DNA of 64,000 bases from Christiangramia flava JLT2011 (GTDB lineage: Bacteria > Bacteroidota > Bacteroidia > Flavobacteriales > Flavobacteriaceae), in NCBI RefSeq assembly GCF_001951155.1, contig NZ_CP016359.1:1264001-1328000 (forward strand), given 5' to 3'. Shown in pieces: positions 35,354 through 44,228 of this stretch (within the stretch, counting starts at the first letter, position 1; the number at the start of each line of letters is the position of its first letter). Under the pieces are notes generated by a model. The model was given only the letters and a program-made list of their open reading frames with translations, did not search any database and was not told the origin of the DNA. A program made the position numbers and the translations under genes.

Positions 35354-36340
35354 ATGACAATTTATAATTTGAAATACTTTTTATATGCACTGCTGGTTAC
35401 TACACTAATTTCCTGCAGTAGCGACGACGATGACTCTGAAAGAGGGAACTGGATCGAACGATCGGTTTTTGATGGCACACCAAGAAGTAACGCAGCAGGC
35501 TTCACCATTGGCAGTACCGGTTATATGGGAACAGGCTATGACGGAGATGATTATTTAACCGATTTCTGGTCCTACAATATCGAAGGAGATTACTGGGAAC
35601 AGTTAACCGATTTTCCGGGCGAAGCTCGCAGCAGCGCATCCGGTTTTGCGATAGACAGTAAGGGATACATTGGTATTGGCTATAATGGCGAGGAAGAACT
35701 TCAAGATTTTTACGAATATGATCCCAGTTCGAATTCCTGGACGCAAAAAGCTGATTTTATGGGAGGACCACGGCGAGCAGCTATTGGATTCGGAATAAAT
35801 GGAAACGGGTTCATTGGTACCGGTTACGATGGAGATAACGATCTTAAAGATTTCTACAAGTTCGACCCTGTCGAAAATGAATGGAGCCTACTGGTAGGTT
35901 TTGGAGGTGAGAAAAGACGCAACGCGACCGCATTTAGCATTAACGGGAAAGTTTATCTAGGAACGGGTGTGAGTAACGGCCTATACAAAGAAGACTTTTG
36001 GGTGTTTGATCCTAATACAGAAATTTTTACCCGATTGAATGACCTGGATGAAGACGACGACTACAGCATTACGAGATCGAACGCGGTATCTTTTGAACTC
36101 GGTGGCTACGGCTATATCACCACTGGTTATATTGGCGGCGCTACCGCTACTACCTGGGAATATGACCCAACTACCGACACCTGGGAAGAGATCACCGCAC
36201 TGGAAGGCAATATTCGCCAGGATGCGCTGGGATTTTCTAATGGGGATCGTGCCTACGTCCTTTTAGGAAGGTCTGGATCCCTGTATATGGACGATATTTA
36301 TGAATTGCATTCGCAAGAAGAATACGATGATGAAGACTAA
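35354..36340 (+). CDS. Kelch-repeat surface lipoprotein
   Basis: A 328-residue lipoprotein (lipobox TLISC21, then SSDDDDSERG). The run of aspartates after the cysteine is a strong surface-export signal. The rest is six kelch blades with the repeating pattern GFxIxxxGYxGTGYDGDxxLxDFWxYD and WxxxxDFxGxxRxxAxGF, giving a beta-propeller. Such propellers usually bind protein or sugar partners and no active site is visible. It follows the DUF6268-like gene and precedes a terminator and a DUF4907 gene. Confidence 0.88.
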   Translation: MTIYNLKYFLYALLVTTLISCSSDDDDSERGNWIERSVFDGTPRSNAAGFTIGSTGYMGTGYDGDDYLTDFWSYNIEGDYWEQLTDFPGEARSSASGFAIDSKGYIGIGYNGEEELQDFYEYDPSSNSWTQKADFMGGPRRAAIGFGINGNGFIGTGYDGDNDLKDFYKFDPVENEWSLLVGFGGEKRRNATAFSINGKVYLGTGVSNGLYKEDFWVFDPNTEIFTRLNDLDEDDDYSITRSNAVSFELGGYGYITTGYIGGATATTWEYDPTTDTWEEITALEGNIRQDALGFSNGDRAYVLLGRSGSLYMDDIYELHSQEEYDDED

Positions 36341-36374
36341 GTTGTTTGGATTTTAATTTTGTTGGATTTCTTGA

Positions 36375-36416
36375 CCCAAAGGCCTGCTCACTCACATCAT
36401 GGTCTTTGGGTTTTTT
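36375..36416 (+). terminator. Intrinsic terminator between kelch and DUF4907 genes
   Basis: Arms CCCAAAG (36375-36381) and CTTTGGG (36404-36410) enclose a 22-base loop and are followed by six Ts. The DUF4907 start codon lies only 11 bp after the T-run, so that gene depends on read-through or a promoter inside the terminator region. Confidence 0.7.
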
Positions 36417-36427
36417 ATTGATATACT

Positions 36428-36751
36428 ATGTTTCAAAAAATCATTTATGTAGTGGGGATCCTAGTTTTTCTATTCAGCCTCATATTTGTTATAAACCTGA
36501 AAGTAAAACCGGAAGAATACACTTACCAAATCGACGAATACAAATCAGCTGGATACGGATACTCCATATTCTATAACCACCGATTATTAATTAAACAGAA
36601 AAAGATTCCGGTTATCCAGTGCAATCAGAAATTTCACACGAAACAGGACGCCGGCGAAGTAGCAGAACTGGTTATAATCAAAATGAAAAATGGGATCAAT
36701 CCTTCCATCAGCTACGAAGAACTGGTCAATCTTAGCATAACCATTAAATAG
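36428..36751 (+). CDS. DUF4907 family small membrane-anchored protein
   Basis: A 107-residue protein with one N-terminal span (YVVGILVFLFSLIFVINL), then a small periplasmic domain with YTYQIDEYKSAGYGYSIFYN, IPVIQCNQKFHTKQDAGEVA and a final amphipathic helix (SYEELVNLSITIK). The FHTKQDAGEVAELVIIKMKNG stretch is the DUF4907 hallmark. In other Bacteroidota I recall DUF4907 genes beside kelch and DUF4270 genes, as here. The function is unknown. Confidence 0.8.
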   Translation: MFQKIIYVVGILVFLFSLIFVINLKVKPEEYTYQIDEYKSAGYGYSIFYNHRLLIKQKKIPVIQCNQKFHTKQDAGEVAELVIIKMKNGINPSISYEELVNLSITIK

Positions 36752-36774
36752 GCTGTTTTCAGAAGGTAATAAAT

Positions 36775-36801
36775 AAAAAAAAAGCCACCCGAAAAGGTGG
36801 C
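36775..36801 (-). terminator. Terminator of the tRNA-fMet transcript
   Basis: GCCACC and GGTGGC (36784-36789, 36796-36801) form the stem. On the minus strand it is followed by nine Ts (plus-strand A-run 36775-36783), so it ends the tRNA transcript. Confidence 0.85.
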
Positions 36802-36814
36802 TTGTCTTTCTTAG

Positions 36815-36887
<73 letters not shown>

Positions 36888-36945
36888 ATATTGGATGGCA
36901 AATATAAGGCAGAAAAAAGGTTCCTACCAAACTTTTTTCAGAAAA

Positions 36946-37299
36946 TTAATGAGAAATCCAGTTGATGGCATCCAGCCTGTTTGTGGAATCAAACGTACGC
37001 ACCTCGCACGGTAATACCAGGTCGTTGATTCCCATAAAAGTACGCATCCAGGAGGCATCAGAAATGAAAGCCAACTTATTAAGGTTTTTTGAATTCTCGT
37101 ATTTAAATTTCAATTCTTTCATCAATACTTTTAATGGTACCTGTTGTCCCTTTTGAATTTCACAGAACAAATTGATCTTCCCGTGAAGCGCTATCTTCTC
37201 CAGGATGATTTTATGAATTTCTTCGAGATATTCTTCGGTAAGATCGCGATCTACCATAATTCCCACGACATGACCGGCCAGTTCAAAACTTGATACCAT
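36946..37299 (-). CDS. SpoIIAA-like (STAS/SEC14-type) protein
   Basis: A 117-residue cytoplasmic protein of the SpoIIAA-like family (PF11964). The pattern fits: an opening strand HVVGIMVDRDLTEEYLEEIH, then HGKINLFCEIQKG, a helix FKYENSKNLNKLAFISDASW, and VRTFDSTNRLDAINWI at the end. The family has no established activity; the fold resembles lipid- or ligand-binding STAS domains. It is 43 bp downstream of the small cysteine-rich protein gene on the same strand. Confidence 0.8.
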   Translation of the reverse strand: MVSSFELAGHVVGIMVDRDLTEEYLEEIHKIILEKIALHGKINLFCEIQKGQQVPLKVLMKELKFKYENSKNLNKLAFISDASWMRTFMGINDLVLPCEVRTFDSTNRLDAINWISH

Positions 37300-37342
37300 T
37301 TACGTAATTATTTGATGCACAAAGTACTAAAAAATATCCAAC

Positions 37343-37525
37343 TTATTGTTCAATATCCCGCACCTCGAATTGAACAAGTTCCCCATCCTCAAATGCCACT
37401 TCAAATTCAATGGGACGGCAACAAACTTCACAATCTTCAATATAGGTTTGATGGTTGATCGAAGGATCCAGTAAAACCGAAATTTCTTCCCAGCAATATG
37501 GGCATTGAAAAAAGTGTTCGTTCAT
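37343..37525 (-). CDS. CPXCG motif cysteine-rich small protein
   Basis: A 60-residue protein with CPYC (near residue 8) and CEVCC (near residue 32), two cysteine pairs that form a zinc-ribbon-like site, followed by an acidic beta-rich tail (EFEVAFEDGELVQFEVRDI). Proteins of this size and layout are annotated as CPXCG motif-containing proteins in Flavobacteria and Gammaproteobacteria and have no known role. It lies 12 bp after the ABC-F gene and is likely part of the same transcript. Confidence 0.85.
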   Translation of the reverse strand: MNEHFFQCPYCWEEISVLLDPSINHQTYIEDCEVCCRPIEFEVAFEDGELVQFEVRDIEQ

Positions 37526-37537
37526 TTCGTAACTTTT

Positions 37538-39451
37538 TTAATTCTTTTCCAGAGCCAGCTGCAGGTCTTCCCACTCTTCCATCAGTTTCTCCAGCTTCTT
37601 CTTGGAAGCATTGTAATTCGGAAGAAAATCTGCCTGCGTGATCGTTTTTTCATAATTTTCGGCAAGCTGCCTGTCTTTCGCCTTGATATCGGCCTCCATC
37701 TTCGTAATCTTCATTTCAATCTTGCTCAGGCGATTCTTCAGTTTCTTGCGCTCTTTCTGGTTAACCTGCGATCCTTTCTGTGCTCCGCTTTTTTCAGCAG
37801 AATTTTTCTTCTGAACTTCCCTTTTTTCCACGGCTCGCATGTCCTGAAGTTTCCGCTGGTCCAGGTAATAATCAATATCACCCAAATATTCGTTGATCTG
37901 GTGATTTCGGAATTCATAAACCTTATCAGTAAGTCCTTGCAGAAAATCCCGGTCGTGAGAAACCAAAAGCAAGGTCCCTTCAAATCTGCTCAAAGCTTCT
38001 TTCAGGACATTTTTGGATTTGATGTCCAGGTGGTTGGTGGGCTCATCCATCACCAGCACATTAAAAGGTTCCAGCAGCATTTTACAAAGTGCCAGCCGGT
38101 TTCTCTCCCCTCCGCTAAGCACTTTCACTTTCTTTTCCACTTCATCCCCACGGAATAGGAAAGCGCCCAGCATATCGCGTACTTTGGTCCTGTTGGTTTC
38201 ATTTGCCGCATCGACCATGGTTTCTAAAACCGATTTTTCTCCATTCAGGTAATCCGCCTGGTTTTGTGCAAAATAACCCAGTTGTACGTTGTGACCCAGT
38301 TTGAGTTCACCTTCATGCTGAAGTTCCCCGATAATGATCTTTGCGAGCGTGGTTTTTCCCTGGCCGTTCTGTCCAACAAACGCGATCTTACTCTGCCGCT
38401 CCACCAGCAAATTGATATCATCAAGCACCTTTTTATCACCGTAAGCTTTTTCAAGGTGGTGCGCTTCGATCACTACCTTTCCCGGGTTCACACTCACGGG
38501 AAAATTCACGCTCATCACGGCATTGTCATCTTCATCAACCTCGATCCTGTCAATCTTCTCAAGCTTTTTCATCAGGGATTGCGCCATCGAAGCCTTGGTG
38601 GCCTTGGCACGGAATTTATCGATCAGCTTTTCGGTATGCTCAATCTCTTTCTGCTGATTCTTCTGAGCTGCCAGCTGCTGTTCGCGAAGTTCCTTCCGAA
38701 ATTCCATGAATTCTGAATACGGCTTTTTGTAATCGTAAATATTTCCGAGGGAAATTTCAATACTGCGATTGGTCACATTGTTCAGAAACATCTTGTCGTG
38801 AGAGACCAGCATTACACAGCCAGGATAATTATTAAGAAAGCTTTCCAGCCAGATGATACTTTCGATATCGAGGTGGTTGGTGGGCTCATCCAGCAGCAAA
38901 ATGTCATTGTTTTGGAGCAGTAGTTTGGCCAGCTCGATACGCATACGCCATCCACCGGAAAATGTATCGGTTTGCTTATGAAAATCGTCGCGGGTAAAAC
39001 CCAGTCCCAAAAGCACTTTCTCGGTATCACCTTCGTAATTGTATCCGCCAATGATCTCGTACTGGTGCGTGATCTCACTCAGATCCTGGATCAACTGGTT
39101 ATACGACTCACTTTCATAATCGGTCCTCGTAGCCAGCTGCTCATTGATATGAGTCATTTCTGCCTCCAGTTTTTTGATTTCGGTAAAAGCCTGGTAGGAC
39201 TCATCCAGCACCGTACGGCCCTTTTCAAAATCGAGATCCTGCTTTAAAAATCCAATTTTTAAGGCTTTATCTTTCGAGATCTGCCCGGAATCGTATTCCT
39301 GCTCCCCGGCAATAATCTTTAGCATCGTAGATTTTCCCGCGCCATTTTTCCCAATAAGACCTACTCGATCTCCCGGACCCAGCCTGAAACTGATGTCCTT
39401 AAAAAGGTATTCTCCTGCAAACGAAACGGAAAGATTATGAATATTCAGCAT
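37538..39451 (-). CDS. ABC-F family ATPase
   Basis: An ABC-F protein of 637 residues from the start chosen here, with two ATPase domains and no membrane spans, acting on the ribosome. Domain 1 has GLIGKNGAGKST, FSGGWRMRIELAKLL and LLLDEPTNHLD; domain 2 has AFVGQNGQGKTT, LSGGERNRLALCKML and VLVMDEPTNHLD. The inter-domain linker is long and charged, and the C-terminus is a coiled coil. Start 39451 (MLNIHNLSVSFAG) is the usual beginning of the family; the upstream ATG at 39484 adds 11 residues. It resembles Uup/YdiF-type housekeeping members more than resistance proteins. Confidence 0.93.
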   Translation of the reverse strand: MLNIHNLSVSFAGEYLFKDISFRLGPGDRVGLIGKNGAGKSTMLKIIAGEQEYDSGQISKDKALKIGFLKQDLDFEKGRTVLDESYQAFTEIKKLEAEMTHINEQLATRTDYESESYNQLIQDLSEITHQYEIIGGYNYEGDTEKVLLGLGFTRDDFHKQTDTFSGGWRMRIELAKLLLQNNDILLLDEPTNHLDIESIIWLESFLNNYPGCVMLVSHDKMFLNNVTNRSIEISLGNIYDYKKPYSEFMEFRKELREQQLAAQKNQQKEIEHTEKLIDKFRAKATKASMAQSLMKKLEKIDRIEVDEDDNAVMSVNFPVSVNPGKVVIEAHHLEKAYGDKKVLDDINLLVERQSKIAFVGQNGQGKTTLAKIIIGELQHEGELKLGHNVQLGYFAQNQADYLNGEKSVLETMVDAANETNRTKVRDMLGAFLFRGDEVEKKVKVLSGGERNRLALCKMLLEPFNVLVMDEPTNHLDIKSKNVLKEALSRFEGTLLLVSHDRDFLQGLTDKVYEFRNHQINEYLGDIDYYLDQRKLQDMRAVEKREVQKKNSAEKSGAQKGSQVNQKERKKLKNRLSKIEMKITKMEADIKAKDRQLAENYEKTITQADFLPNYNASKKKLEKLMEEWEDLQLALEKN

Positions 39452-39491
39452 CCCTGTAACAATTGTAACTCTAAATTCCTGCAAAGATGCT

Positions 39492-39499
39492 TAAATTTG
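39492..39499 (+). promoter_or_regulatory. Candidate -7 box for the DUF983 gene
   Basis: TAAATTTG matches TAnnTTTG exactly and ends 18 bp before the ATG at 39518, between the divergent ABC-F and DUF983 genes. Confidence 0.45.
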
Positions 39500-39517
39500 T
39501 AATGCAAAAAAAATTAG

Positions 39518-39907
39518 ATGAAAGCTCTTAAAGGAACCAAGCTCTATAGTATTTTAACCGGTACCTGTCCCGTTTGCCACGAAGAAAGCATGTACCTGGA
39601 GTCAAATCCCTACAAATTGAGCAGGGTCCTGGAAATGCACGAACGCTGTTCTCACTGCGGTACGAAGTATAAAATCGAGCCTTCTTTTTTCTACGGCGCC
39701 ATGTATGTAAGCTATGCCGTTGGTGTTGCGTTTGCGGTTGCCGCTTTTATCATCTCCTATTTTTTCTTCGAAAGCAGTCCCTTGACTGCATTTTTTGCGA
39801 TTACGGGTACCCTGATCGTTTTTATGCCGATCATCATGCGCCTTTCCAGGAATATCTGGATCAACTTTTTCTTTTCCTATAAAGGCACGGAAAAAGCTGA
39901 AAACTAA
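39518..39907 (+). CDS. DUF983 membrane protein with two CxxC pairs
   Basis: A 129-residue protein with an N-terminal zinc-ribbon-like part (CPVC and CSHC, near residues 17 and 45) followed by two membrane spans (AVGVAFAVAAFIISYFFF, LTAFFAITGTLIVFMPIIM). This is the DUF983 layout. The family is widespread and its function is not settled. Its stop codon overlaps the convergent FAD oxidoreductase gene by 4 bp. Confidence 0.9.
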   Translation: MKALKGTKLYSILTGTCPVCHEESMYLESNPYKLSRVLEMHERCSHCGTKYKIEPSFFYGAMYVSYAVGVAFAVAAFIISYFFFESSPLTAFFAITGTLIVFMPIIMRLSRNIWINFFFSYKGTEKAEN

Positions 39908-40962
39908 TGCTGAAAATATTTTTTGGTAAAGCGGTTAAGATCCACCTCCGCATCAATTCCTGATTGGTCGTCAATAAAATCAAGCAATTGCCTGGCCATT
40001 ACCGGGCCAGCCAGCACCCCACGACTTCCGAAGCCGTTGCAACAATAAAGATTGGAATGTTCCGGGTGCCTCCCAATAATTGGTCTTCTATCGATCATTG
40101 CCGGCCGTATTCCTGCCACCTGATCTACCACCTCGAAATCACAATTGATCACCTGCCTCACCTGCTGAACCAGTCTTTCACATGCCTGGGACGTTATCTC
40201 GGGGCTTTTATCCTGATTATCATAAGTCGCTCCCACTTTATAAAGGTCATCGCCTAGCGGAAGAATAAATACGGAAGATTTTATCGCCTCTTTTAACTGC
40301 AGTTCCCTGGAGCGAATGGTGATATACTCCCCTTTGTTTCCGCGAAGCGGTAAATACTGAAAATACGGATTGCGACGCAACCCAAAGCCCTCGCAAAAAA
40401 TCACCGATTCAAAATGGCCATCCTGGTATTTGACCCTTCCGTCTTCTAGTTGTAATTGATCATAATCGAAATTTTCAAAAAGAATGCTGTTTTTTTCAGC
40501 CAGATACTTGCGGTAGGCAGCCAACATTTTCCCGGTGTCTACATGCCCGGTTTGCTGAACTTTTCCGTAGGAATACGGAGCACTGATATGTGGATTATCG
40601 ATCTGGTGCAATTTCGTATCCAGGAATTCACCTAATCGTTCCTTATCGGTCGCCACAAACCAGTTGTTCTGTTCTTCCACCGAATGGAATCTTCGGAAAA
40701 TATTCCAGAAATGCACCAGCGGGATATGTAGCTTTTGCTCCAGCGACTGATAAAAAGGGATGGATACCTTCAATTGTTCATCGGCATCCCAGGCTAATGT
40801 AAAGCGCTTCAGAATAACGGGATTGAAAATTCCACCGGCCACAAAAGAAGACTTCTGGCTGTTATCTTCATATACCCTGAAACTATGCCCTCGTTTTTCC
40901 AGTTCTTCACAAATGGCGAGTCCGCTAAGGCCAAGTCCCACTACCAAAAAATCTTGTTTCAT
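39904..40962 (-). CDS. FAD-dependent amino acid oxidase-type oxidoreductase
   Basis: A 352-residue protein of the DAO (D-amino acid oxidase) fold. The FAD-binding GxGxxG is at the N-terminus (DFLVVGLGLSGLAICEELEK), and the C-terminal VAGIRPAMIDRRPIIGRHPE followed by LYCCNGFGSRGVLAGPVMAR is the second FAD-binding part shared with glycine oxidase and MnmC. The start at 40962 puts the FAD motif right at the N-terminus; the longer reading from 40998 would start inside the gldN terminator. The substrate is unknown. Confidence 0.88.
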   Translation of the reverse strand: MKQDFLVVGLGLSGLAICEELEKRGHSFRVYEDNSQKSSFVAGGIFNPVILKRFTLAWDADEQLKVSIPFYQSLEQKLHIPLVHFWNIFRRFHSVEEQNNWFVATDKERLGEFLDTKLHQIDNPHISAPYSYGKVQQTGHVDTGKMLAAYRKYLAEKNSILFENFDYDQLQLEDGRVKYQDGHFESVIFCEGFGLRRNPYFQYLPLRGNKGEYITIRSRELQLKEAIKSSVFILPLGDDLYKVGATYDNQDKSPEITSQACERLVQQVRQVINCDFEVVDQVAGIRPAMIDRRPIIGRHPEHSNLYCCNGFGSRGVLAGPVMARQLLDFIDDQSGIDAEVDLNRFTKKYFQH

Positions 40963-40984
40963 GAAATGCTTTTCAGCAAAATTA

Positions 40985-41011
40985 AAAAAGCGCTCCAAGA
41001 GAGCGCTTTTT
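40985..41011. terminator. Terminator after the gld operon
   Basis: AAAAAGCGCTC and GAGCGCTTTTT (40985-40995, 41001-41011) pair perfectly around a five-base loop. It lies 21 bp after the gldN stop codon on the minus strand and overlaps the leader of the next gene. Confidence 0.85.
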
Positions 41012-41031
41012 CAAAATATATTTTTTCAGGA

Positions 41032-41925
41032 TTAGTAATTCCACATGTCCTGTTCGAAATTACGTATCTGTTCTTTGATCCTTTCAGATTCGAGCAGCTG
41101 CATAAAGGCATTATCCACGATATAATCATCAATTTGCCGGTCACCCTGCACGTTATCTTCTTTATAGATCACGGCATCAAAGCGCCGTGAGTTCAATAAA
41201 TGATCAAAAGAAACGGTATTTGAAGTGTTTCCGCCCATGAAAACCTTGGCTTCATGAAGCACTTCACGTGCATCTGGATACCAAACCCAGAAAAGTTCTA
41301 CCAGGTCTGTCTGGCCCGAATCAATAAAGTTTACATCTGGGGCCACTGGTGCGATTCCAAGTAAACGATATTTCAATTCAGCTAAACGCTTATCAAAGTA
41401 CCACATCCCGCGGATGTGATATTCAGCGATATCAGCTGCACCAAGATCTCGACGATCGATATACTGCGCCGCTACCTCTTCACCTGCGTTATACTGCTCG
41501 ATACCAAGATCGGTCGTATCAACTTTTGAAAGCGTTGCCCGAATATCCTTCAGCGTTCTTTTCTCATTGAAATAAGAATCGGCATAAATATTCTGGATCT
41601 TACCATCTTTAATAGCTCTGATCAATACATCATACAGGGAACGTCTACTGGTCCCAATATTGTTGGTATCAATAGGATAGTACAACGGGAAATTCACACG
41701 CTCATCCAGATCGATGATCTCCCAGGTGCCTTTTGACCATAGAATATCGCGGTCTCCCACGTATCCGTATTCCAAAGGTTTATCTTCTTCGTCTACGGCA
41801 AGCTGAGCCTCAGATTTTTTCCCAATATCCTCGGGCTTATCAGCATTAAGGATGTTTGCCTGCCCAAAAGATGCAGCGCCCATCATCATCGTAAAACCAA
41901 ACACTAAAAATCCTTTCAAGCTCAT
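41032..41925 (-). CDS. gldN: Gliding motility / T9SS protein GldN
   Basis: A 297-residue secreted protein with a signal peptide (FLVFGFTMMMGAASFGQA). It holds the conserved PorN/GldN segments: an N-terminal region with WSKGTWEIIDLDERVNFPLY, then LIRAIKDGKIQNIYADSYFN, and YHIRGMWYFDKRLAELKYRL in the middle. GldN with GldK forms the periplasmic ring of the type IX secretion system. It is the last gene of the gldKLMN run, 10 bp after gldM, and is followed by a strong terminator. Confidence 0.95.
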   Translation of the reverse strand: MSLKGFLVFGFTMMMGAASFGQANILNADKPEDIGKKSEAQLAVDEEDKPLEYGYVGDRDILWSKGTWEIIDLDERVNFPLYYPIDTNNIGTSRRSLYDVLIRAIKDGKIQNIYADSYFNEKRTLKDIRATLSKVDTTDLGIEQYNAGEEVAAQYIDRRDLGAADIAEYHIRGMWYFDKRLAELKYRLLGIAPVAPDVNFIDSGQTDLVELFWVWYPDAREVLHEAKVFMGGNTSNTVSFDHLLNSRRFDAVIYKEDNVQGDRQIDDYIVDNAFMQLLESERIKEQIRNFEQDMWNY

Positions 41926-41935
41926 TTTGTAAATT

Positions 41936-43474
41936 TTAATTTGTTAGCTCGATAAATACCGGAGCTACTTTTTTCAACTTATAGCTGGAATTACCTGCTA
42001 AAGAAGCCTCGATGTCGTATACCTGAACGCTTTCTCCACGTCCGGCACGACGTAAGGCTGCTTTTGCCCTATCATCTAAACGATTTCCACGTACAATAAT
42101 TGTTGGCTGCCCAGGAACTTTAAATTTAAATCCGGTTACATTAAGATTCAGATCGAAATCGAAATCTGGCAGGGAAGCGCCAATATTGGCAATTTCCAGG
42201 CTGTTTCGCTGCATCGATACAGAACCATCTTCACCTCTAACAGTTCCAACAGGACGAGGAATATCTTTAATTCGGAAGGTCTTGCTATCTGAAACTGTTT
42301 CACCGGTAGGTAGTTTACCACTAACTTTAATGGCAACTTCTCTCGCCTGAAGCGTGGTTACATCCATAGTATATTTTCCGGCACCACCAGCCTGACGCAA
42401 TCCAGGTGCGTTCGCACTCACACTTGGTACTCCAGGAATGGAAATAGTCATCGGGTTTTGAACTCCACGATACACCACGTTCATTTTATCAGCAGAAATC
42501 ACTGCATTATTAGGTTTCGGAATCACAGTGTACGAACTGCTTACCGGAATTACCACGGTTGAATCACCTTCCTTGAATTCCAATTGCCCCTTGATATCCT
42601 GCTCTCCGATATTTCCAGCTGGAAAATCCAGAACAACCTGCCCGGCCTGAGTGCTTTCAACTTTTTTTCCATTGATCGTTACATTATCAAACTGAAGCGT
42701 ATTGTCCACACGGCCAAGTACCACCTTTCCTTTGAAGTTTTCACCGCTAAAGAATGCTGTCTTGTCTGGAACCACGATCGCCTGATAGTTGGTCAATGAG
42801 ACTTCGCTCTGCAGCTGCCCAGAAAGCATAGCCGAAAGAATCTGGCTCTCGGTGCTTTTTACATCAACCTGCATTTGAGTAAGTTTTGTAATAGAAGCGA
42901 TCAATGGGAACCCCTGATAATGATAATCCAACCAGGGCTTCTTGATATTTTCACGAGTTGTGACTTCTCCAGTGGAAAATTCACTTCTTACTTTTTGAGC
43001 GATCTGAGGAAATGCATCTTCAATAGTAGAAGCCACGCCCTCACGGTAGATCTCGATCTGGTTCAGGAATTCCTCACCTTTCGGAGAAATCGTCCCACTC
43101 TGGAAAAACATTTCGTCCAGTTCGTTCGATTTGTCCATGGTTTCATAATCCTCAGGATCACTTACCGTCGCTTGTAGTTCATTTTTTAAATTGTCTATAT
43201 AAGCAGTAAAGTTAGAAGATAGCTCATCGATCTTATCTGCTTTTTCCTTAAGAGGAGCATATTTCTTAGGTTGCTCGCTTACTTTTTCAGCAAGACCAGC
43301 CATAAATGCCGAATTTCGCTGAGTGGTTGCCGTACTTGATTCGGCAAGCTTTTCATTCATCAATCCGAAGGCTGTCAACACCTCCTTGGACATATTTAAC
43401 GCCATCATCGCGATGAACACCAGGTACATTAGGTTGATCATCTTCTGCCGTGGCGATTGTTTTCCGGATGCCAT
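41936..43474 (-). CDS. gldM: Gliding motility / T9SS protein GldM
   Basis: A 512-residue bitopic protein: a short cytoplasmic start (MASGKQSPRQKMINLMY), one membrane span (LVFIAMMALNMSKEV) and a large periplasmic part of four domains. GldM couples the proton-driven GldL motor in the inner membrane to the GldK/GldN ring. The start region (SPRQKMINLMYLVFIAMMAL) is highly conserved in PorM/GldM. The usual length and order are kept. It is 51 bp after gldL. Confidence 0.95.
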   Translation of the reverse strand: MASGKQSPRQKMINLMYLVFIAMMALNMSKEVLTAFGLMNEKLAESSTATTQRNSAFMAGLAEKVSEQPKKYAPLKEKADKIDELSSNFTAYIDNLKNELQATVSDPEDYETMDKSNELDEMFFQSGTISPKGEEFLNQIEIYREGVASTIEDAFPQIAQKVRSEFSTGEVTTRENIKKPWLDYHYQGFPLIASITKLTQMQVDVKSTESQILSAMLSGQLQSEVSLTNYQAIVVPDKTAFFSGENFKGKVVLGRVDNTLQFDNVTINGKKVESTQAGQVVLDFPAGNIGEQDIKGQLEFKEGDSTVVIPVSSSYTVIPKPNNAVISADKMNVVYRGVQNPMTISIPGVPSVSANAPGLRQAGGAGKYTMDVTTLQAREVAIKVSGKLPTGETVSDSKTFRIKDIPRPVGTVRGEDGSVSMQRNSLEIANIGASLPDFDFDLNLNVTGFKFKVPGQPTIIVRGNRLDDRAKAALRRAGRGESVQVYDIEASLAGNSSYKLKKVAPVFIELTN

Positions 43475-43525
43475 GTCTAATTAATTCGTTTTAAGTTAAA
43501 AATTTAGCTTAATTGAAAATTTCAA

Positions 43526-44173
43526 TTAGACTCTCGCTTTTCCGTTCATTGCAGTAAGCATTCCACCATAAACGTTGTTTAGGGAAGCCATATTTTCTGC
43601 AAGAGAATCCATCTGTGCCTTCAGTTTTCCGGCATTTTCAGCTACTTCCTGGTTGATCTCAGCCTGACGTGAAGCTGAATCTACCTGAGCTTTATAAATA
43701 TTGTTCAAAGTTTCCATCTGCGCAGCTGCAACACTAAGTTCCTCGCTGTATTTTTTCTGTGAAGCCATGGAATCTACGGTAGGGGCTATTCCTTTGGCGG
43801 CACCTTCAAAATTTCGGATACTTTCGCTTAATGAACTCATCAAATTAGCGTCAATTTTCGCTTCGCGTAGCATGTCGTCCAGTTTCTTGCTCAACATACC
43901 CTGAGTTTCTTGCTGCTCTACTAAAGCTGCTTTTCGGTTAGCAGGCTCACCTCCTGCCAATTCTGGATAAACTAAAGACCAGTCCAGTTCATCGTCTACC
44001 GGTTCGAAAGCCGAGTATGCGAATACTAAAGCTTCCACACAAAGACCGATGATAAGCATTGCGTTACCAAACGGCCAGTGCATAATTTTAAAAAGGGCAC
44101 CCAGAATTACTACAGATGCTCCAAGACCGTAGACCATGTTGGTCACTTTTTTCGTTGCTCTTGATTTTGCCAT
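43526..44173 (-). CDS. gldL: Gliding motility / T9SS motor protein GldL
   Basis: A 215-residue inner-membrane protein with two spans (VYGLGASVVILGALFKIM and MLIIGLCVEALVFAYSAF) and a long cytoplasmic coiled-coil tail. E47 in the second span corresponds to the buried glutamate known to be essential for proton use in homologues, and the conserved KIMHWPFGNAML loop lies between the spans. With GldM it forms the rotary motor that drives secretion and gliding. It is 55 bp after gldK. Confidence 0.96.
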   Translation of the reverse strand: MAKSRATKKVTNMVYGLGASVVILGALFKIMHWPFGNAMLIIGLCVEALVFAYSAFEPVDDELDWSLVYPELAGGEPANRKAALVEQQETQGMLSKKLDDMLREAKIDANLMSSLSESIRNFEGAAKGIAPTVDSMASQKKYSEELSVAAAQMETLNNIYKAQVDSASRQAEINQEVAENAGKLKAQMDSLAENMASLNNVYGGMLTAMNGKARV

Positions 44174-44228
44174 AACTTAAATGTTTAGATTTCTTGGTTT
44201 TTTATAAATAGGTTAAATTCATCCAAGT

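Noticed and set aside
36346-36576. A 76-residue frame overlapping DUF4907
   Set aside because: It runs through a terminator hairpin and is out of frame with a gene that has a membrane span and the DUF4907 pattern.
37505-38716. Plus-strand frames across the ABC-F gene
   Set aside because: Their translations are the low-complexity Phe/Leu-rich type expected opposite an ABC-F gene, which itself has all its Walker and signature motifs.
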